Source of the DNA: Kordia aestuariivivens
GTDB lineage: Bacteria > Bacteroidota > Bacteroidia > Flavobacteriales > Flavobacteriaceae
DNA length: 64,000 nt
Reading direction: 5' to 3'
NCBI RefSeq assembly: GCF_014397005.1
Contig: NZ_JACGWS010000012.1
Coordinates: 1 to 64,000, forward strand
Shown here: in pieces, positions 35,490-44,481 of the stretch
Layout of the letters: every line of letters starts with the position of its first letter
Numbering within the stretch: position 1 is the first letter of the stretch
Notes under the pieces: generated by a model
Databases searched by the model: none
The model's input: only the letters and a program-made list of their open reading frames with translations
Told to the model about the DNA's origin: nothing
Position numbers and translations under genes: made by a program

Positions 35490-36215
35490 ATGAAACAAAA
35501 TGTTCCAGAAACTGGGTATTTGCTATTTCCTTTTACGTTTGATGTAGCAGCTTTGCAAACAGATTTACAAACCTGTATGAAGTTTCCTTTTTTGCAAAAT
35601 TATGTACCAGCTAATTATGCAGGGAAGAATTATATTTTGCCACTTCGTTCTATTGACGGAACTTTAGATACCGCAGTTGCAGCTCCAAATCAGGCAAGTA
35701 GATTTAAAGATACTGTTATATTGGAGGAATGTTTGTATTTTCAAGAAGTCATACATGCATTTCAATGTGAAAAGGAAGCGGTGCGATTGATGAATCTTCC
35801 AGCAGGGAAAATTGTCAATACGCATGTTGATTTTAATGGTGGTTATGAAGATGGAGTTTTTAGAGTTCACATTCCTATTATTACCAATGAACATGTATTT
35901 TTTATTTTGAATGAGGAACGTTTGCAAATGCGCTCAGGCGAAGCATGGTATACGAATATAAATTTACCACATGGAGTCGAAAATAACGGAACTACAAACC
36001 GGATCCATTTAGTTATTGATTGTATTAGAAACGATTGGTCGGATGAATTATTCTTCTCTTTAGCACCAAAAGAAAGTTTTTTTCCGATTGCTCAAGACGA
36101 AGATGCTCCAGAAACACTACTACGAATGATTGAAGAATTTAGACATCATCAAAATCCAGCATTTGATGTTATTATAGCTGAGTTTGAAGAGAAACTAAAA
36201 AATATTGAGAATTAA
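35490..36215 (+). CDS. Aspartyl/asparaginyl beta-hydroxylase-like protein
   Basis: The 241-residue protein starts at ATG 35490 (MKQNVPETGYLLFPF); TTG 35475 is a weaker option. The non-haem iron site is seen as VNTHVDFNGG (HxD), INLPHGVEN (second His) and RIHLVIDCI with the 2-oxoglutarate-binding Arg. The segment RVHIPIITNEHVFFILN is typical. The family hydroxylates side chains of proteins or peptides, but many bacterial members have no known target. The next gene abuts it exactly. Confidence 0.85.
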   Translation: MKQNVPETGYLLFPFTFDVAALQTDLQTCMKFPFLQNYVPANYAGKNYILPLRSIDGTLDTAVAAPNQASRFKDTVILEECLYFQEVIHAFQCEKEAVRLMNLPAGKIVNTHVDFNGGYEDGVFRVHIPIITNEHVFFILNEERLQMRSGEAWYTNINLPHGVENNGTTNRIHLVIDCIRNDWSDELFFSLAPKESFFPIAQDEDAPETLLRMIEEFRHHQNPAFDVIIAEFEEKLKNIEN

Positions 36216-36686
36216 ATGAAAGCACCATTACTTTTTTACAAAGACAAAAAATTCAGGAGAAAGCAAATCATGCTTTCAATGCTTATTATGGTTTCTTCTG
36301 GTTTTACCATCTATTTTGCACCTACAATGACAGTGCGTATAATTTTCGGATTATTTTTTATAGTGGGAAGTTTTATATTCTACAGTTTCACAGCCAATAA
36401 GCCAACAGTAATAGTCAATGATGAAGGTATTAGAAGTACAACCAATGGTATGGGGATTATTGCGTGGAAATATATTACTGGATTTGAAATCAAAAAAGGA
36501 ATCAACTTTAAAGCAATTGTGATTACCATTAACGATGAAGATGATTTTTTTAAAGATAAAAGTAATCTCGCTAAAGGTTTGATGAAAACTAATATAAAAC
36601 GTTTTGGAAGTCCTGTGATTATTCCTGAATCGGAATTTAATGTTTCCATGTTGGAAGCCATTGAAATGATAGAAGCCTATACATAA
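36216..36686 (+). CDS. STM3941-family membrane-anchored protein
   Basis: The 156-residue protein has two N-terminal membrane helices (about residues 17-34 and 40-60) and a PH-like soluble domain with VIVNDEGIRSTTNGMGIIAWKYITGFE. That text is characteristic of the STM3941 family of unknown function. It starts directly after the stop codon of the hydroxylase-like gene, so the two are coupled. Confidence 0.8.
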   Translation: MKAPLLFYKDKKFRRKQIMLSMLIMVSSGFTIYFAPTMTVRIIFGLFFIVGSFIFYSFTANKPTVIVNDEGIRSTTNGMGIIAWKYITGFEIKKGINFKAIVITINDEDDFFKDKSNLAKGLMKTNIKRFGSPVIIPESEFNVSMLEAIEMIEAYT

Positions 36687-36699
36687 GTCGATTTTACTT

Positions 36700-36885
36700 A
36701 AAAAAGGCAAAGTGACGGTTGTCAACCACGCCACTCTGCCTGCCTAAATAAACTAATAGGTTCCCCCAAACCTAAGACAAAGAGAGGCAACACATTTCAT
36801 TATGCTCAGATTCCCAGATACTTGAGCGTGAAAATTAAAAACTTAATGAAAAAAATCTAACTCCATGTGTTGCACTCTTACTCCC
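36700..36885 (-). ncRNA. Candidate structured non-coding RNA with terminator
   Basis: Read on the minus strand, AAGAG-T-GCAACACAT (36879-36865) pairs with ATGTGTTGC-CT-CTCTT (36795-36781). Inside, TTCATTA pairs with TAATGAA, and GCTCA with TGAGC. After the long stem come TAGGTT-TGGGGG-AACCTA and a near-perfect terminator, GGCAGAGTGGCG...CCGTCACTTTGCC, then T7 (36740-36700). No protein is encoded. A closing stem, an asymmetric bubble and an apical hairpin are the layout of 6S-type RNA; this identity is only a suggestion. It could also be the 3' tail of the ABC gene transcript. Confidence 0.5.
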
Positions 36886-37019
36886 ATTCTAAAATTTTTA
36901 AAGCTGCTAAAAACTAATACTTTTCATGAATTCTAACCAACTATTTATATGTTGTTTTTAACAGCTTTTCTTTAAAAATCACTCCGCAAATGAAGCGATT
37001 TGTATAGTATATATCGTTT

Positions 37020-38192
37020 TCATACATGTTCAGAAACTTCATTCATCTGAAAAGTTTCAAACTTTGTTAAGGGTATTTTTTCTAATTCTTCTTCTTTTTC
37101 TTTTCTTTCTTTTTCTTCCTTTTCCAACGCGATCAATTCGTGCATTCTGTCAAGAGCAACTTGCGCTTCGTTTACAGGTATTGCAACTAATGCCAAACTT
37201 GCTACGGATGGAAGCAATGAACTTGCAATGCACAAAACGGCTGTCAATTCGCCAATAAGCATGGTTTGGTCAAATACTTGTAATGAAGTATAAATTAAAA
37301 CGCCCATTAAAAACAACACGCCAAATACACTCGAAAACAGCGACAATCGGACATTAATCTTTCCAAGAAGGAATACTTTATCTTGAAAATTTCCGTAAAT
37401 ACGTTGATTCATCTTCTGAAAAACACTTTGTTTATTGGTGCTTTTAATGCTTGAAATATTTTGAATCGAACTAATATAATTACTTTCAGTATCAGTACTG
37501 CTTCGCATGATTTCTTTTTGTGCCTTTATTATTTTTGTGTTGAATCCATAAATTAATAGGAAATAAAACGGTAAACTTATAGAAGCAATCAAGCCAATTT
37601 GCCAAGAATAATAAAACAGAAATCCTAATGAAACAATAGACACCAATGTGTGCGTAACTACATTTCCAATAACTACTTTAATAACATTCTGAATGCGTTG
37701 TGTATCATTGAATCTTGCGACTAATTCACCAATTTTTTGTGTATCAAAAAACGGTTTAGGTAAACTTAGCAGTGATGAATAGAAGCGATCAATGATACGA
37801 TTATTGAGGTTTTTGCTTTGCGAAATCAAAAAATGATCGCGCAATGTGGTAAAATATACTTTGATCAATAACAATACAGAAACAATGACAATGCTAATAA
37901 TGAGCATATTTGTATCTCCTGATGGTAAAATTTTATCAATCAACTGTTGTGCAAAAACGGCAATGCTCATTCCTAAAATGGCAATACATAGTCCTAAAAC
38001 TATACTATATCCGATTGTTTTATGATCGGGTTTTAAGATATTTATGAACCATTTCCTTCGAAATTGGTGTCTTTTATTAAATTTTTCCGAATTTTCGTCA
38101 ATCGTAGCTGAAAGAATTATTTGGTAAACAATCCCAAAAGACAAAACTAAAATTGCTAGTATCAAAAAATAAATAATTGAATTAAATTTCAT
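37020..38192 (-). CDS. ABC exporter transmembrane domain without ATPase or peptidase domain
   Basis: The 390-residue protein has an extra N-terminal helix, then the six-helix exporter domain of the peptidase-containing (PCAT/bacteriocin) family: GMSIAVFAQQLIDKILPSGDTNML and SLPKPFFDTQKIGELVARFNDTQRIQ are the coupling-helix regions of that group. It runs to NEAQVALDRMHEL, where the family continues into the ATPase. Here a 30-residue Glu/Lys-rich coil and a stop follow, with no Walker motifs in the 330 bp downstream. The N terminus has no C39 Cys/His peptidase. It is either a membrane half using an ATPase from elsewhere or a decaying remnant. Confidence 0.75.
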   Translation of the reverse strand: MKFNSIIYFLILAILVLSFGIVYQIILSATIDENSEKFNKRHQFRRKWFINILKPDHKTIGYSIVLGLCIAILGMSIAVFAQQLIDKILPSGDTNMLIISIVIVSVLLLIKVYFTTLRDHFLISQSKNLNNRIIDRFYSSLLSLPKPFFDTQKIGELVARFNDTQRIQNVIKVVIGNVVTHTLVSIVSLGFLFYYSWQIGLIASISLPFYFLLIYGFNTKIIKAQKEIMRSSTDTESNYISSIQNISSIKSTNKQSVFQKMNQRIYGNFQDKVFLLGKINVRLSLFSSVFGVLFLMGVLIYTSLQVFDQTMLIGELTAVLCIASSLLPSVASLALVAIPVNEAQVALDRMHELIALEKEEKERKEKEEELEKIPLTKFETFQMNEVSEHV

Positions 38193-38253
38193 ACTTTGAA
38201 TACTTAAGATTGAACAAAAATTATTTTATACGTTTCAACTACTTTGTTGAAGT

Positions 38254-38286
38254 GCTACTAGTGGCTGGTAGGGCAACTAGTAGCAG
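38254..38286. repeat. Inverted repeat in the divergent region
   Basis: TGCTACTAGT/ACTAGTAGCA, a perfect 10-bp inverted repeat with a 13-bp loop, lies 60 bp upstream of the ABC gene on the minus strand and 340 bp upstream of the TPR-AraC gene. The remaining gap 38193-38623 shows no gene. A regulator site for either gene is possible. Confidence 0.5.
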
Positions 38287-38623
38287 GTAATCAACAACCA
38301 TACTTAATAAAAAGTATTTCTCGATCTAAATATTTAAAACTGTAACACAGTGCAAAGAAATCGGCAAAACTCTAGTTTGTATTACAGAAGCCAATAATTT
38401 TAGATCATCTTTAAGAAGTTTTAAATAACCAAAAAACTTCAGTGCTTTTTTGAATCGTTATTGTTTTTCAACACTGTAAATGTAAGTGTAAAGTTTACCT
38501 AAAAACAAGAGAAGGTATTCATGATTTATAAATCTTTCACAAATACTTACAAAAATTCAGTAACTTTAAAATGTTAAAAATCTTACACTGAAAAACTACC
38601 TATATTGTATACAATAATTTCCT

Positions 38624-40330
38624 ATGATTAATAAAAAGAAAGTTTTCGGAACCCTAGTGTTTATAGCCGTATTACTAATTTTTGGAACAACGCTAGTTGC
38701 ACAAAATACTACAACAAAAAGTACTATTGATTCATCCGAACAACAAAAGGAAACAATCAAAACTGACCCCGTAAACCTGACTACACTCGAGAATAAATTG
38801 CAAAAAGCAAAACAAACCAAAAACCCAATAGCAATAGCAAATGCATACTATAAATACACCGAGTTTTACCTGAATCCTTTAGATGAAACATGTTTAAAAT
38901 ACTGTGATAGTATTATTTTAATAACTAAATATGGAGAGAAAAACGACATGTTTCCAGCTGAAGGTTACAAACAAAAAGGGAGGTATTATTATAAAAGCGG
39001 TAAGTACAACACAGCACTCAATAATTATTTAGATGCATTGGATTACGCCAGAGAAAAAACGTTGCTTTATGAAACCATTAATTTTAATATTGGCTTGATA
39101 AGAAATAGTGCAAAACAACGTGTGGAAGCTAAAAAAATATTTAAACGATATGTCAATTTTTTAGAAGTAGATCAAAAAAAAGAACCTGCTCAAAACTATA
39201 ATTTAGCATTATTTGCACTTTCGCATTCATATACATATACGGGACAATTAGATTCTGCTGCGTATTATATTGATAAAGGAATGAAAAATTGTATTGCTAC
39301 TAAAGATGATTTTAGCTATAGTTATTTTGTGTTGAATTCTGGAATTAAATCGTATTTCGAAAAAGATTATAAAACCGCACACGATAGCTTGATGCGAGCC
39401 AAAGAATTATTTTTCAGTGATAGCAACAGAAGAACTTCGTTAGCCTTTGCTCATCTATATCTTGGAAAAAATAACTTGGCAATGAATAAAAAAGGTATAC
39501 AACATTTTAAAAGCGTTGATTCTATCTTAGAAATAACCGAAGATGTATTTCCAGAATTGTTAGAGACATATGATGATTTAAAAAAGTATTACAAATCAAA
39601 AGGAGATCCAGAAACTGGCGTACACTATTTGGAGCAGCAAATAAAGTTTAATGACATTTATACAAAAGGTTATGAAGACTTAATCCTAAATATAAAGGAT
39701 TATGATGTTGAGAAATTCTTAAAAGAAAAAGATGAACTCATTGATACGATTAATAAAAAAAATAATGTTATTGTTATTGTATTGCTATCCTTATTATTAG
39801 CGTTCGCTGGCGCGATTTATTATTTCTTCCGAAAACAAGTCATACACAAAAAACGTTTTCACAAACTACTAGCAGCACAAGAAGAAAAACAATCAAAAAA
39901 ATCTACTAATAAAAATGAACAAGTTGCTACTGTTGAAAACACAATAAAGGAATTACCCGAAGATTTGGTCAATGACATTTTGGCCAAACTGAAGAAGTTT
40001 GAAGCAACGGATAAATTTGCAAAGAAAAAATACACCTTGCCACAATTAGCTAAAGAACTCAATACCAATGGAACCTATCTGTCAAAAGTCATCAATGAAA
40101 CCAAACAAGTAAATTTTGCAAACTACCTGAATCAACTCAGAATTGAATATGCAGTAGCGCGTATTACAAACGATTCACGATTCAGAGAATACACCATAAA
40201 AGCCATTGCCGAAGAGTGTGGATTTAAAACGCAACAGTCGTTTTCTGCCGCTTTTTACAAAAAAACAGGCATAAAACCATCATTCTTTGTGCGACAGCTA
40301 AAAAACAAAATAAAAAGTTCAATTAATTGA
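38624..40330 (+). CDS. TPR-containing membrane-bound AraC-type regulator
   Basis: The 568-residue protein has an N-terminal signal/anchor (VFIAVLLIFGTTLVAQ), TPR-like helical repeats over about residues 45-370 (GKYNTALNNYLDALDYA), a membrane helix at about 384-404 (VIVIVLLSLLLAFAGAIYYFF) and a C-terminal AraC helix-turn-helix from about 445 (TLPQLAKELNTNGTYLSKVI ... IKAIAEECGFKTQQSFSAAFYKKTGIKPS). The build means an envelope-side sensor coupled to DNA binding. It lies upstream of a GG-leader peptide and a prolyl oligopeptidase and may control them. Confidence 0.87.
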   Translation: MINKKKVFGTLVFIAVLLIFGTTLVAQNTTTKSTIDSSEQQKETIKTDPVNLTTLENKLQKAKQTKNPIAIANAYYKYTEFYLNPLDETCLKYCDSIILITKYGEKNDMFPAEGYKQKGRYYYKSGKYNTALNNYLDALDYAREKTLLYETINFNIGLIRNSAKQRVEAKKIFKRYVNFLEVDQKKEPAQNYNLALFALSHSYTYTGQLDSAAYYIDKGMKNCIATKDDFSYSYFVLNSGIKSYFEKDYKTAHDSLMRAKELFFSDSNRRTSLAFAHLYLGKNNLAMNKKGIQHFKSVDSILEITEDVFPELLETYDDLKKYYKSKGDPETGVHYLEQQIKFNDIYTKGYEDLILNIKDYDVEKFLKEKDELIDTINKKNNVIVIVLLSLLLAFAGAIYYFFRKQVIHKKRFHKLLAAQEEKQSKKSTNKNEQVATVENTIKELPEDLVNDILAKLKKFEATDKFAKKKYTLPQLAKELNTNGTYLSKVINETKQVNFANYLNQLRIEYAVARITNDSRFREYTIKAIAEECGFKTQQSFSAAFYKKTGIKPSFFVRQLKNKIKSSIN

Positions 40331-40445
40331 TTTTCAGTTAATTAAATTAAAATTAATCACTTAAAATTTATAAATAGTACATAACTTCATTTGGATTTGA
40401 TAGTAATAATCTCATACATTTAGTATAACATTAAAACAAAGAAGA

Positions 40446-40637
40446 ATGAGAAACAAGACCAAATCCCTAAACAAATTGCTGTTATCAAAAGTAAAAATAG
40501 CAAAAGTAACGAAGCTAGAAAAGATTATAGGAGGCGGACGCGGAACAAAACGTCCCAACTCAAAAACAGGAGACACTAGATCGCAAATACAAGTACACAT
40601 ACAACTACATGTACGAGATGAGATCGAAATTCTTTAG
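40446..40637 (+). CDS. GG-leader peptide without cysteine (RiPP-like precursor)
   Basis: The 63-residue peptide has the leader MRNKTKSLNKLLLSKVKIAK followed by VTKLEKIIGGG, the pattern L-LSKVKIAKVxKLExIxGG of Bacteroidota class I lanthipeptide-type leaders. The core after GGG has Thr/Ser (TKRPNSKTGDTRSQ) and a basic/hydrophobic end but no Cys, so ordinary lanthionine rings cannot form within the peptide. It lies 116 bp after the AraC regulator and 71 bp before the prolyl oligopeptidase on the same strand; an imperfect stem (GTGCAAGTC / GACTTGTGCAC) lies between. Confidence 0.7.
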   Translation: MRNKTKSLNKLLLSKVKIAKVTKLEKIIGGGRGTKRPNSKTGDTRSQIQVHIQLHVRDEIEIL

Positions 40638-40708
40638 ATTTTTTTAGAGTGCTAAAAGTGTGCAAGTCTCTTACCACGACTTGTGCACTCTATTAATCCC
40701 CAATAACT

Positions 40709-42898
40709 ATGAGCAAAAAAGTGCTGTGTATTTTATGTATCGTCTTTTTAAGCTGTTCGACAGAAAATCAATTTCAGAGAATAGTCCCAACGTATCTAGA
40801 AAGTAACACTTCCGAAGTATATCACGGAACAACGATTGTAGATACATTCAGGCCGCTTGAAAACATGAAAGATGCCAAAATTCTCAATTGGTACAAAAGT
40901 GAAGCAGCATACGCGCAAAATATATTGAAACACATATCTGGACGCGAATCTTTACAAGCAAATACAAATAATACTTCCGCAGTCATCACAGAGCTCACCA
41001 TTACAAATGACAATTATTATTATTACTTAAAAAAAGATCCTGCTGAAGAAGCTACAAAACTGTATTGCATCCATCAAACAAAAGGAGAAGAAACCTTAGT
41101 TTTTGATCCTGAAACCTACAAAAATCAATCAAAAAACAATTACTACATCAACTATTTTAATCCAAGTTGGAATAATACAAAAATAGTGATCAGTCTATCT
41201 AAAGACGATGAAGAAATATCTGAAATGATCATTTTAGATCTAAAAACCAAAAAAAAATATCCGCAAACACTCTACAATACTTGGGCAGCAGCTTTGGGCG
41301 GCGTTCGATGGTTGTCGGATGATAGCGGGTTTTTCTACGAATACATTCCAATCGCAAATAGTGATTCAGATGAATATTTACAAAATATAGAAACGGTTTT
41401 ATACACATTAGGAAGCGACCCGAAGAAACGAAACGTTTACTTTTCTAAAAAGAACAATCCAGAAATAGCGATGAATGTTGGTGATTTTCCAGAAGTAATA
41501 GTTCAGAATCAACATGACAACTATTTATTCAGTAACATCTCTGGCGCAAGCGCTTACTACGAATATTACTATACGGAATATGATAACTTATATGATAAAA
41601 AAATACACTGGAAGCCATTATTTACGCAAGAAGATAAAATTCCGTATTTCTTTGTCGATAAAGATGATCTGTATTTTGTGACTGCAAAAGATGCATCAAA
41701 CTTTAAAATATGTAAAACATCACTCAAAAATCCAGACGTTAGAAACGCTGAGGTTTTAGTGGAAGAAGATCCAAATGCCACCATTTCAGACTTTATCATT
41801 ACCAAGCAAGGACTCTTTTTCGTAAAAACCAAAAATGGAGTGTCTTCAAAACTATACAGTTTACAATCGGGTGTTATAGAGGAAATTCCAATTCCAAAAC
41901 CTGCGGGCGCGATCTATTTAATTGCAAAAGATGCGAATCATGATGATTTATGGATAGAAATTAGTGGTTGGACCACAAGTGAAGTACGCTATAAGTACCA
42001 TCCAACAGAAAAAGTATTTATAGAAGAAAATATATATCCAAAACAAACCCAAGCAAACTACGACGATATTGTGGTAGAAGAAATAGAAGTGCCTTCGCAT
42101 GATGGAACACTTATTCCGATGTCATTAATATACCGTGTTAAAACTCAGAAAAACAGCAACAATCATGTATTAATGCACGGTTACGGAACGTATGGTTTCA
42201 CGTTAACTCCCGAAATGAGCAGCATGATGATGGAATGGGTTAAAAAAGGCGGAATTTATGCAGTAACACATGTTCGTGGCGGCGGAGAAAAAGGAGATAC
42301 TTGGTACAAAGCAGGTTTTAAAAAAACAAAACCAAATACTTGGAAAGATTTTATTGCGTGTACAGAATATTTAATACATGAAAAGTATACAAATTCTAGT
42401 AAAATTGCAGCGTGGAGTTCAAGTGCCGGTGGAATTTTGATTGGTCGCGCAATTACAGAACGCCCCGATTTATATGCGGCTGCCATTGTAAGAGTTGGGA
42501 AGCTAAACACCTTACGTTCTGAAAATACACCAAGTGGACTCAACGGAATCAAAGAATATGGAACCGTAAAAGATGCTTCCGAATTTCAATACTTGCTAGA
42601 AATGGATGCGTATCATCATATAAAAAATGGTGAAAAATATCCTGCATTACTATTCACGGCTGGTATGAATGATAGCAGAGTTCCGGCGTGGCAACCTGGG
42701 AAATTTATCGCGCGAATGCGAAAAGCAACAGCTTCCGATAAACCGATATTATTTAATGTTGATTTTAACAGCGGACATGGTTTTGATGCAAGTTCAGAAA
42801 AACGAAAAACCGAGCTTCAAGATATTCTATCGTTTGCTTTTTGGCAAACAGGACACAAATATTTCACCTTAAATGCGGAAGCTTTTAACATAAAATAA
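40709..42898 (+). CDS. Prolyl oligopeptidase family (S9A) lipoprotein
   Basis: The 729-residue protein has a lipobox, VFLSC, at residue 16, a beta-propeller region (residues 40-440) and the C-terminal hydrolase domain. The nucleophile is in AAWSSSAGGILIG (family GGSNGG, here SSSAGG). The Asp is in DSRVPAWQPGKFIARM, and the His in FNSGHGFDASS. These enzymes cut short peptides after proline. Its place right behind a GG-leader peptide that has one Pro near the start of its core (KRPNSK) makes a processing role conceivable; general peptide digestion is the default view. It ends in a terminator at 43021. Confidence 0.9.
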   Translation: MSKKVLCILCIVFLSCSTENQFQRIVPTYLESNTSEVYHGTTIVDTFRPLENMKDAKILNWYKSEAAYAQNILKHISGRESLQANTNNTSAVITELTITNDNYYYYLKKDPAEEATKLYCIHQTKGEETLVFDPETYKNQSKNNYYINYFNPSWNNTKIVISLSKDDEEISEMIILDLKTKKKYPQTLYNTWAAALGGVRWLSDDSGFFYEYIPIANSDSDEYLQNIETVLYTLGSDPKKRNVYFSKKNNPEIAMNVGDFPEVIVQNQHDNYLFSNISGASAYYEYYYTEYDNLYDKKIHWKPLFTQEDKIPYFFVDKDDLYFVTAKDASNFKICKTSLKNPDVRNAEVLVEEDPNATISDFIITKQGLFFVKTKNGVSSKLYSLQSGVIEEIPIPKPAGAIYLIAKDANHDDLWIEISGWTTSEVRYKYHPTEKVFIEENIYPKQTQANYDDIVVEEIEVPSHDGTLIPMSLIYRVKTQKNSNNHVLMHGYGTYGFTLTPEMSSMMMEWVKKGGIYAVTHVRGGGEKGDTWYKAGFKKTKPNTWKDFIACTEYLIHEKYTNSSKIAAWSSSAGGILIGRAITERPDLYAAAIVRVGKLNTLRSENTPSGLNGIKEYGTVKDASEFQYLLEMDAYHHIKNGEKYPALLFTAGMNDSRVPAWQPGKFIARMRKATASDKPILFNVDFNSGHGFDASSEKRKTELQDILSFAFWQTGHKYFTLNAEAFNIK

Positions 42899-43020
42899 TT
42901 GAAAAAGAAAAATTAAACTGGTATTGCATTCAGCTAACCTAGAAGCAATCCAATACAATAAAAATTGCTGTTTTCACTTGTTGTGACAATACGCATATTT
43001 TTGCTAACTCAATCCAATTG

Positions 43021-43050
43021 AAAAGCCAGGCAAATTTGTCTGGCTTTTTG
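43021..43050 (+). terminator. Terminator after the prolyl oligopeptidase gene
   Basis: The stem AAAAGCCAG/CTGGCTTTT is followed by a T-rich end. Confidence 0.85.
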
Positions 43051-43254
43051 CTTTTATAATTTTAGTAGATTTTTTTATTTTTTTTACAAAGGAAATTTGA
43101 CTTTAAATAGATTTTGTCTTGATGTTTTTTAGAACTATCTAAATAGATTCATAATCAAGCGTATACAATTCGTAGACAGGTTGTGTTTTTGTGTGACACT
43201 TCGTTCGTTACTAGAGTAAAATTAATTATATTTCATAAGAAATCTCTAGCAATC

Positions 43255-43728
43255 ATGAACACTCACGTAGACAAAGCTAATAAAAATAAAACTGAAGCTG
43301 CTGCAAATGCAGTTGCCCAAAAGAAAGACAAATCACAAGCTTTCCACTTTACAGACAATCGTCAAAAAACTGCTGTGCAACTCAAAATGCAAGAAACGGC
43401 TAATGACAATTTAGATGTGCAAAAAACATCTATAGTACAATTAGTTCGTAGAGGGAGCGGAGCGCCAGTCTTACATAAACATGCAGATAGTATGAAAAAG
43501 CGAAGACGATTCAAGCGAAGCATAAAAACTGCAATTCGGCGAATACAAGCTATTAAAACTGCAGGACCAGCTACAGAAAGGCAAATAGAAATTCATGATG
43601 AAGTACTTCATTCTGGTCAACATCATGGAATGCGGAATGTTACTGTACAGAAATTAGTTGGTGATCTAAATGACAAAGTTACGGAACTCACCAAGCTAAA
43701 CTTAGAGGAGAGCAATGATCCTAAATAA
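43255..43728 (+). CDS. Small protein with toxin/effector-type N-terminal motif
   Basis: The 157-residue protein starts at ATG 43255 (MNTHVDKANKNK); an upstream start at 43183 would add 24 unlikely residues. FHFTDNRQKTAVQLKMQETA (about residues 31-50) matches the repeated FxDNRPxAxxQxKLQxxAN motif at the N terminus of large Bacteroidota polymorphic toxins and DUF4157-type proteins of extracellular contractile injection systems. In those the motif is repeated before the effector domain; here it occurs once before about 100 basic residues with His-rich patches (LHKHADSMKKRRR; HDEVLHSGQHHGMRN). No toxin fold is recognisable. It is probably a small cargo or a truncated toxin. No immunity gene is adjacent. 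Confidence 0.65.
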   Translation: MNTHVDKANKNKTEAAANAVAQKKDKSQAFHFTDNRQKTAVQLKMQETANDNLDVQKTSIVQLVRRGSGAPVLHKHADSMKKRRRFKRSIKTAIRRIQAIKTAGPATERQIEIHDEVLHSGQHHGMRNVTVQKLVGDLNDKVTELTKLNLEESNDPK

Positions 43729-43792
43729 TAAAATTGTCGCTAAAATAATATTAAACTCGGCAATTTCACTTTACGTGGTTTTCTCTTAGTGG

Positions 43793-44470
43793 TTAATGCC
43801 TATTTTTAGGAAGCAAAGGAATATCGAGCAATTCATTTTGGAGTACAAAAACGACTAAGCCAGCGACATTTTTACAATCTAATTTTGATAATAAATTGTT
43901 GCGATGTCCGTCTACGGTTCTGGCACTAATAAATAGTTTTTCGGCAATTTCTGGCGCTGTATATTGCTCACAAATAAGTTGCAATACTTCTTTTTCTCTA
44001 TTGGTGAGGTCAGTTGAAAATAATGCTTTGGGTTTTTTCTTTGAGATGATATTTTCTCGAATGATTCCCAACACTTCGGTATTGTAATGAAACCCTTTTT
44101 CATAGACAGCTTCAATCGTTTCTACAACCTCATCTGGTTGTGAGTTTTTTGGTAAATATGCTACCGCAGATAATTCAATCATATTGATAATAAAAGCTCT
44201 GCTAAAATGTGTTGAAATCACAATCATTTTTAAACTCGGATATTTTTTCTGTATTATTTTTGCGACTTCAACGCCATTCATTTCAGGCATTTTTAAATCG
44301 AGTAATAAAACATCGGGTATGGTTTCGCACTGCAATAATTTTTCTAATAAATCGACTCCGTTTTCAGCCTCTAAAGTTACGTTCAGATGCTCGTAATCAT
44401 TCAATATTAAACTCATTCCTTTTCGGAATAATGCTTCGTCGTCTGCGATGGCAATAGAAATTGTTTTCAT
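43793..44470 (-). CDS. NarL/FixJ-type response regulator
   Basis: The 225-residue protein has a receiver domain with the acidic pair ADDEA, the phosphoacceptor Asp in VLLLDLKMPEMNGVE and the Lys in YLPKNSQP. The C-terminal LuxR-type helix-turn-helix is LTNREKEVLQLICEQYTAPEIAEKLFISARTVDGHRNNLLSKL. It is the partner of the histidine kinase 11 bp upstream. Confidence 0.95.
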   Translation of the reverse strand: MKTISIAIADDEALFRKGMSLILNDYEHLNVTLEAENGVDLLEKLLQCETIPDVLLLDLKMPEMNGVEVAKIIQKKYPSLKMIVISTHFSRAFIINMIELSAVAYLPKNSQPDEVVETIEAVYEKGFHYNTEVLGIIRENIISKKKPKALFSTDLTNREKEVLQLICEQYTAPEIAEKLFISARTVDGHRNNLLSKLDCKNVAGLVVFVLQNELLDIPLLPKNRH

Positions 44471-44481
44471 GGTTTAGTGTC

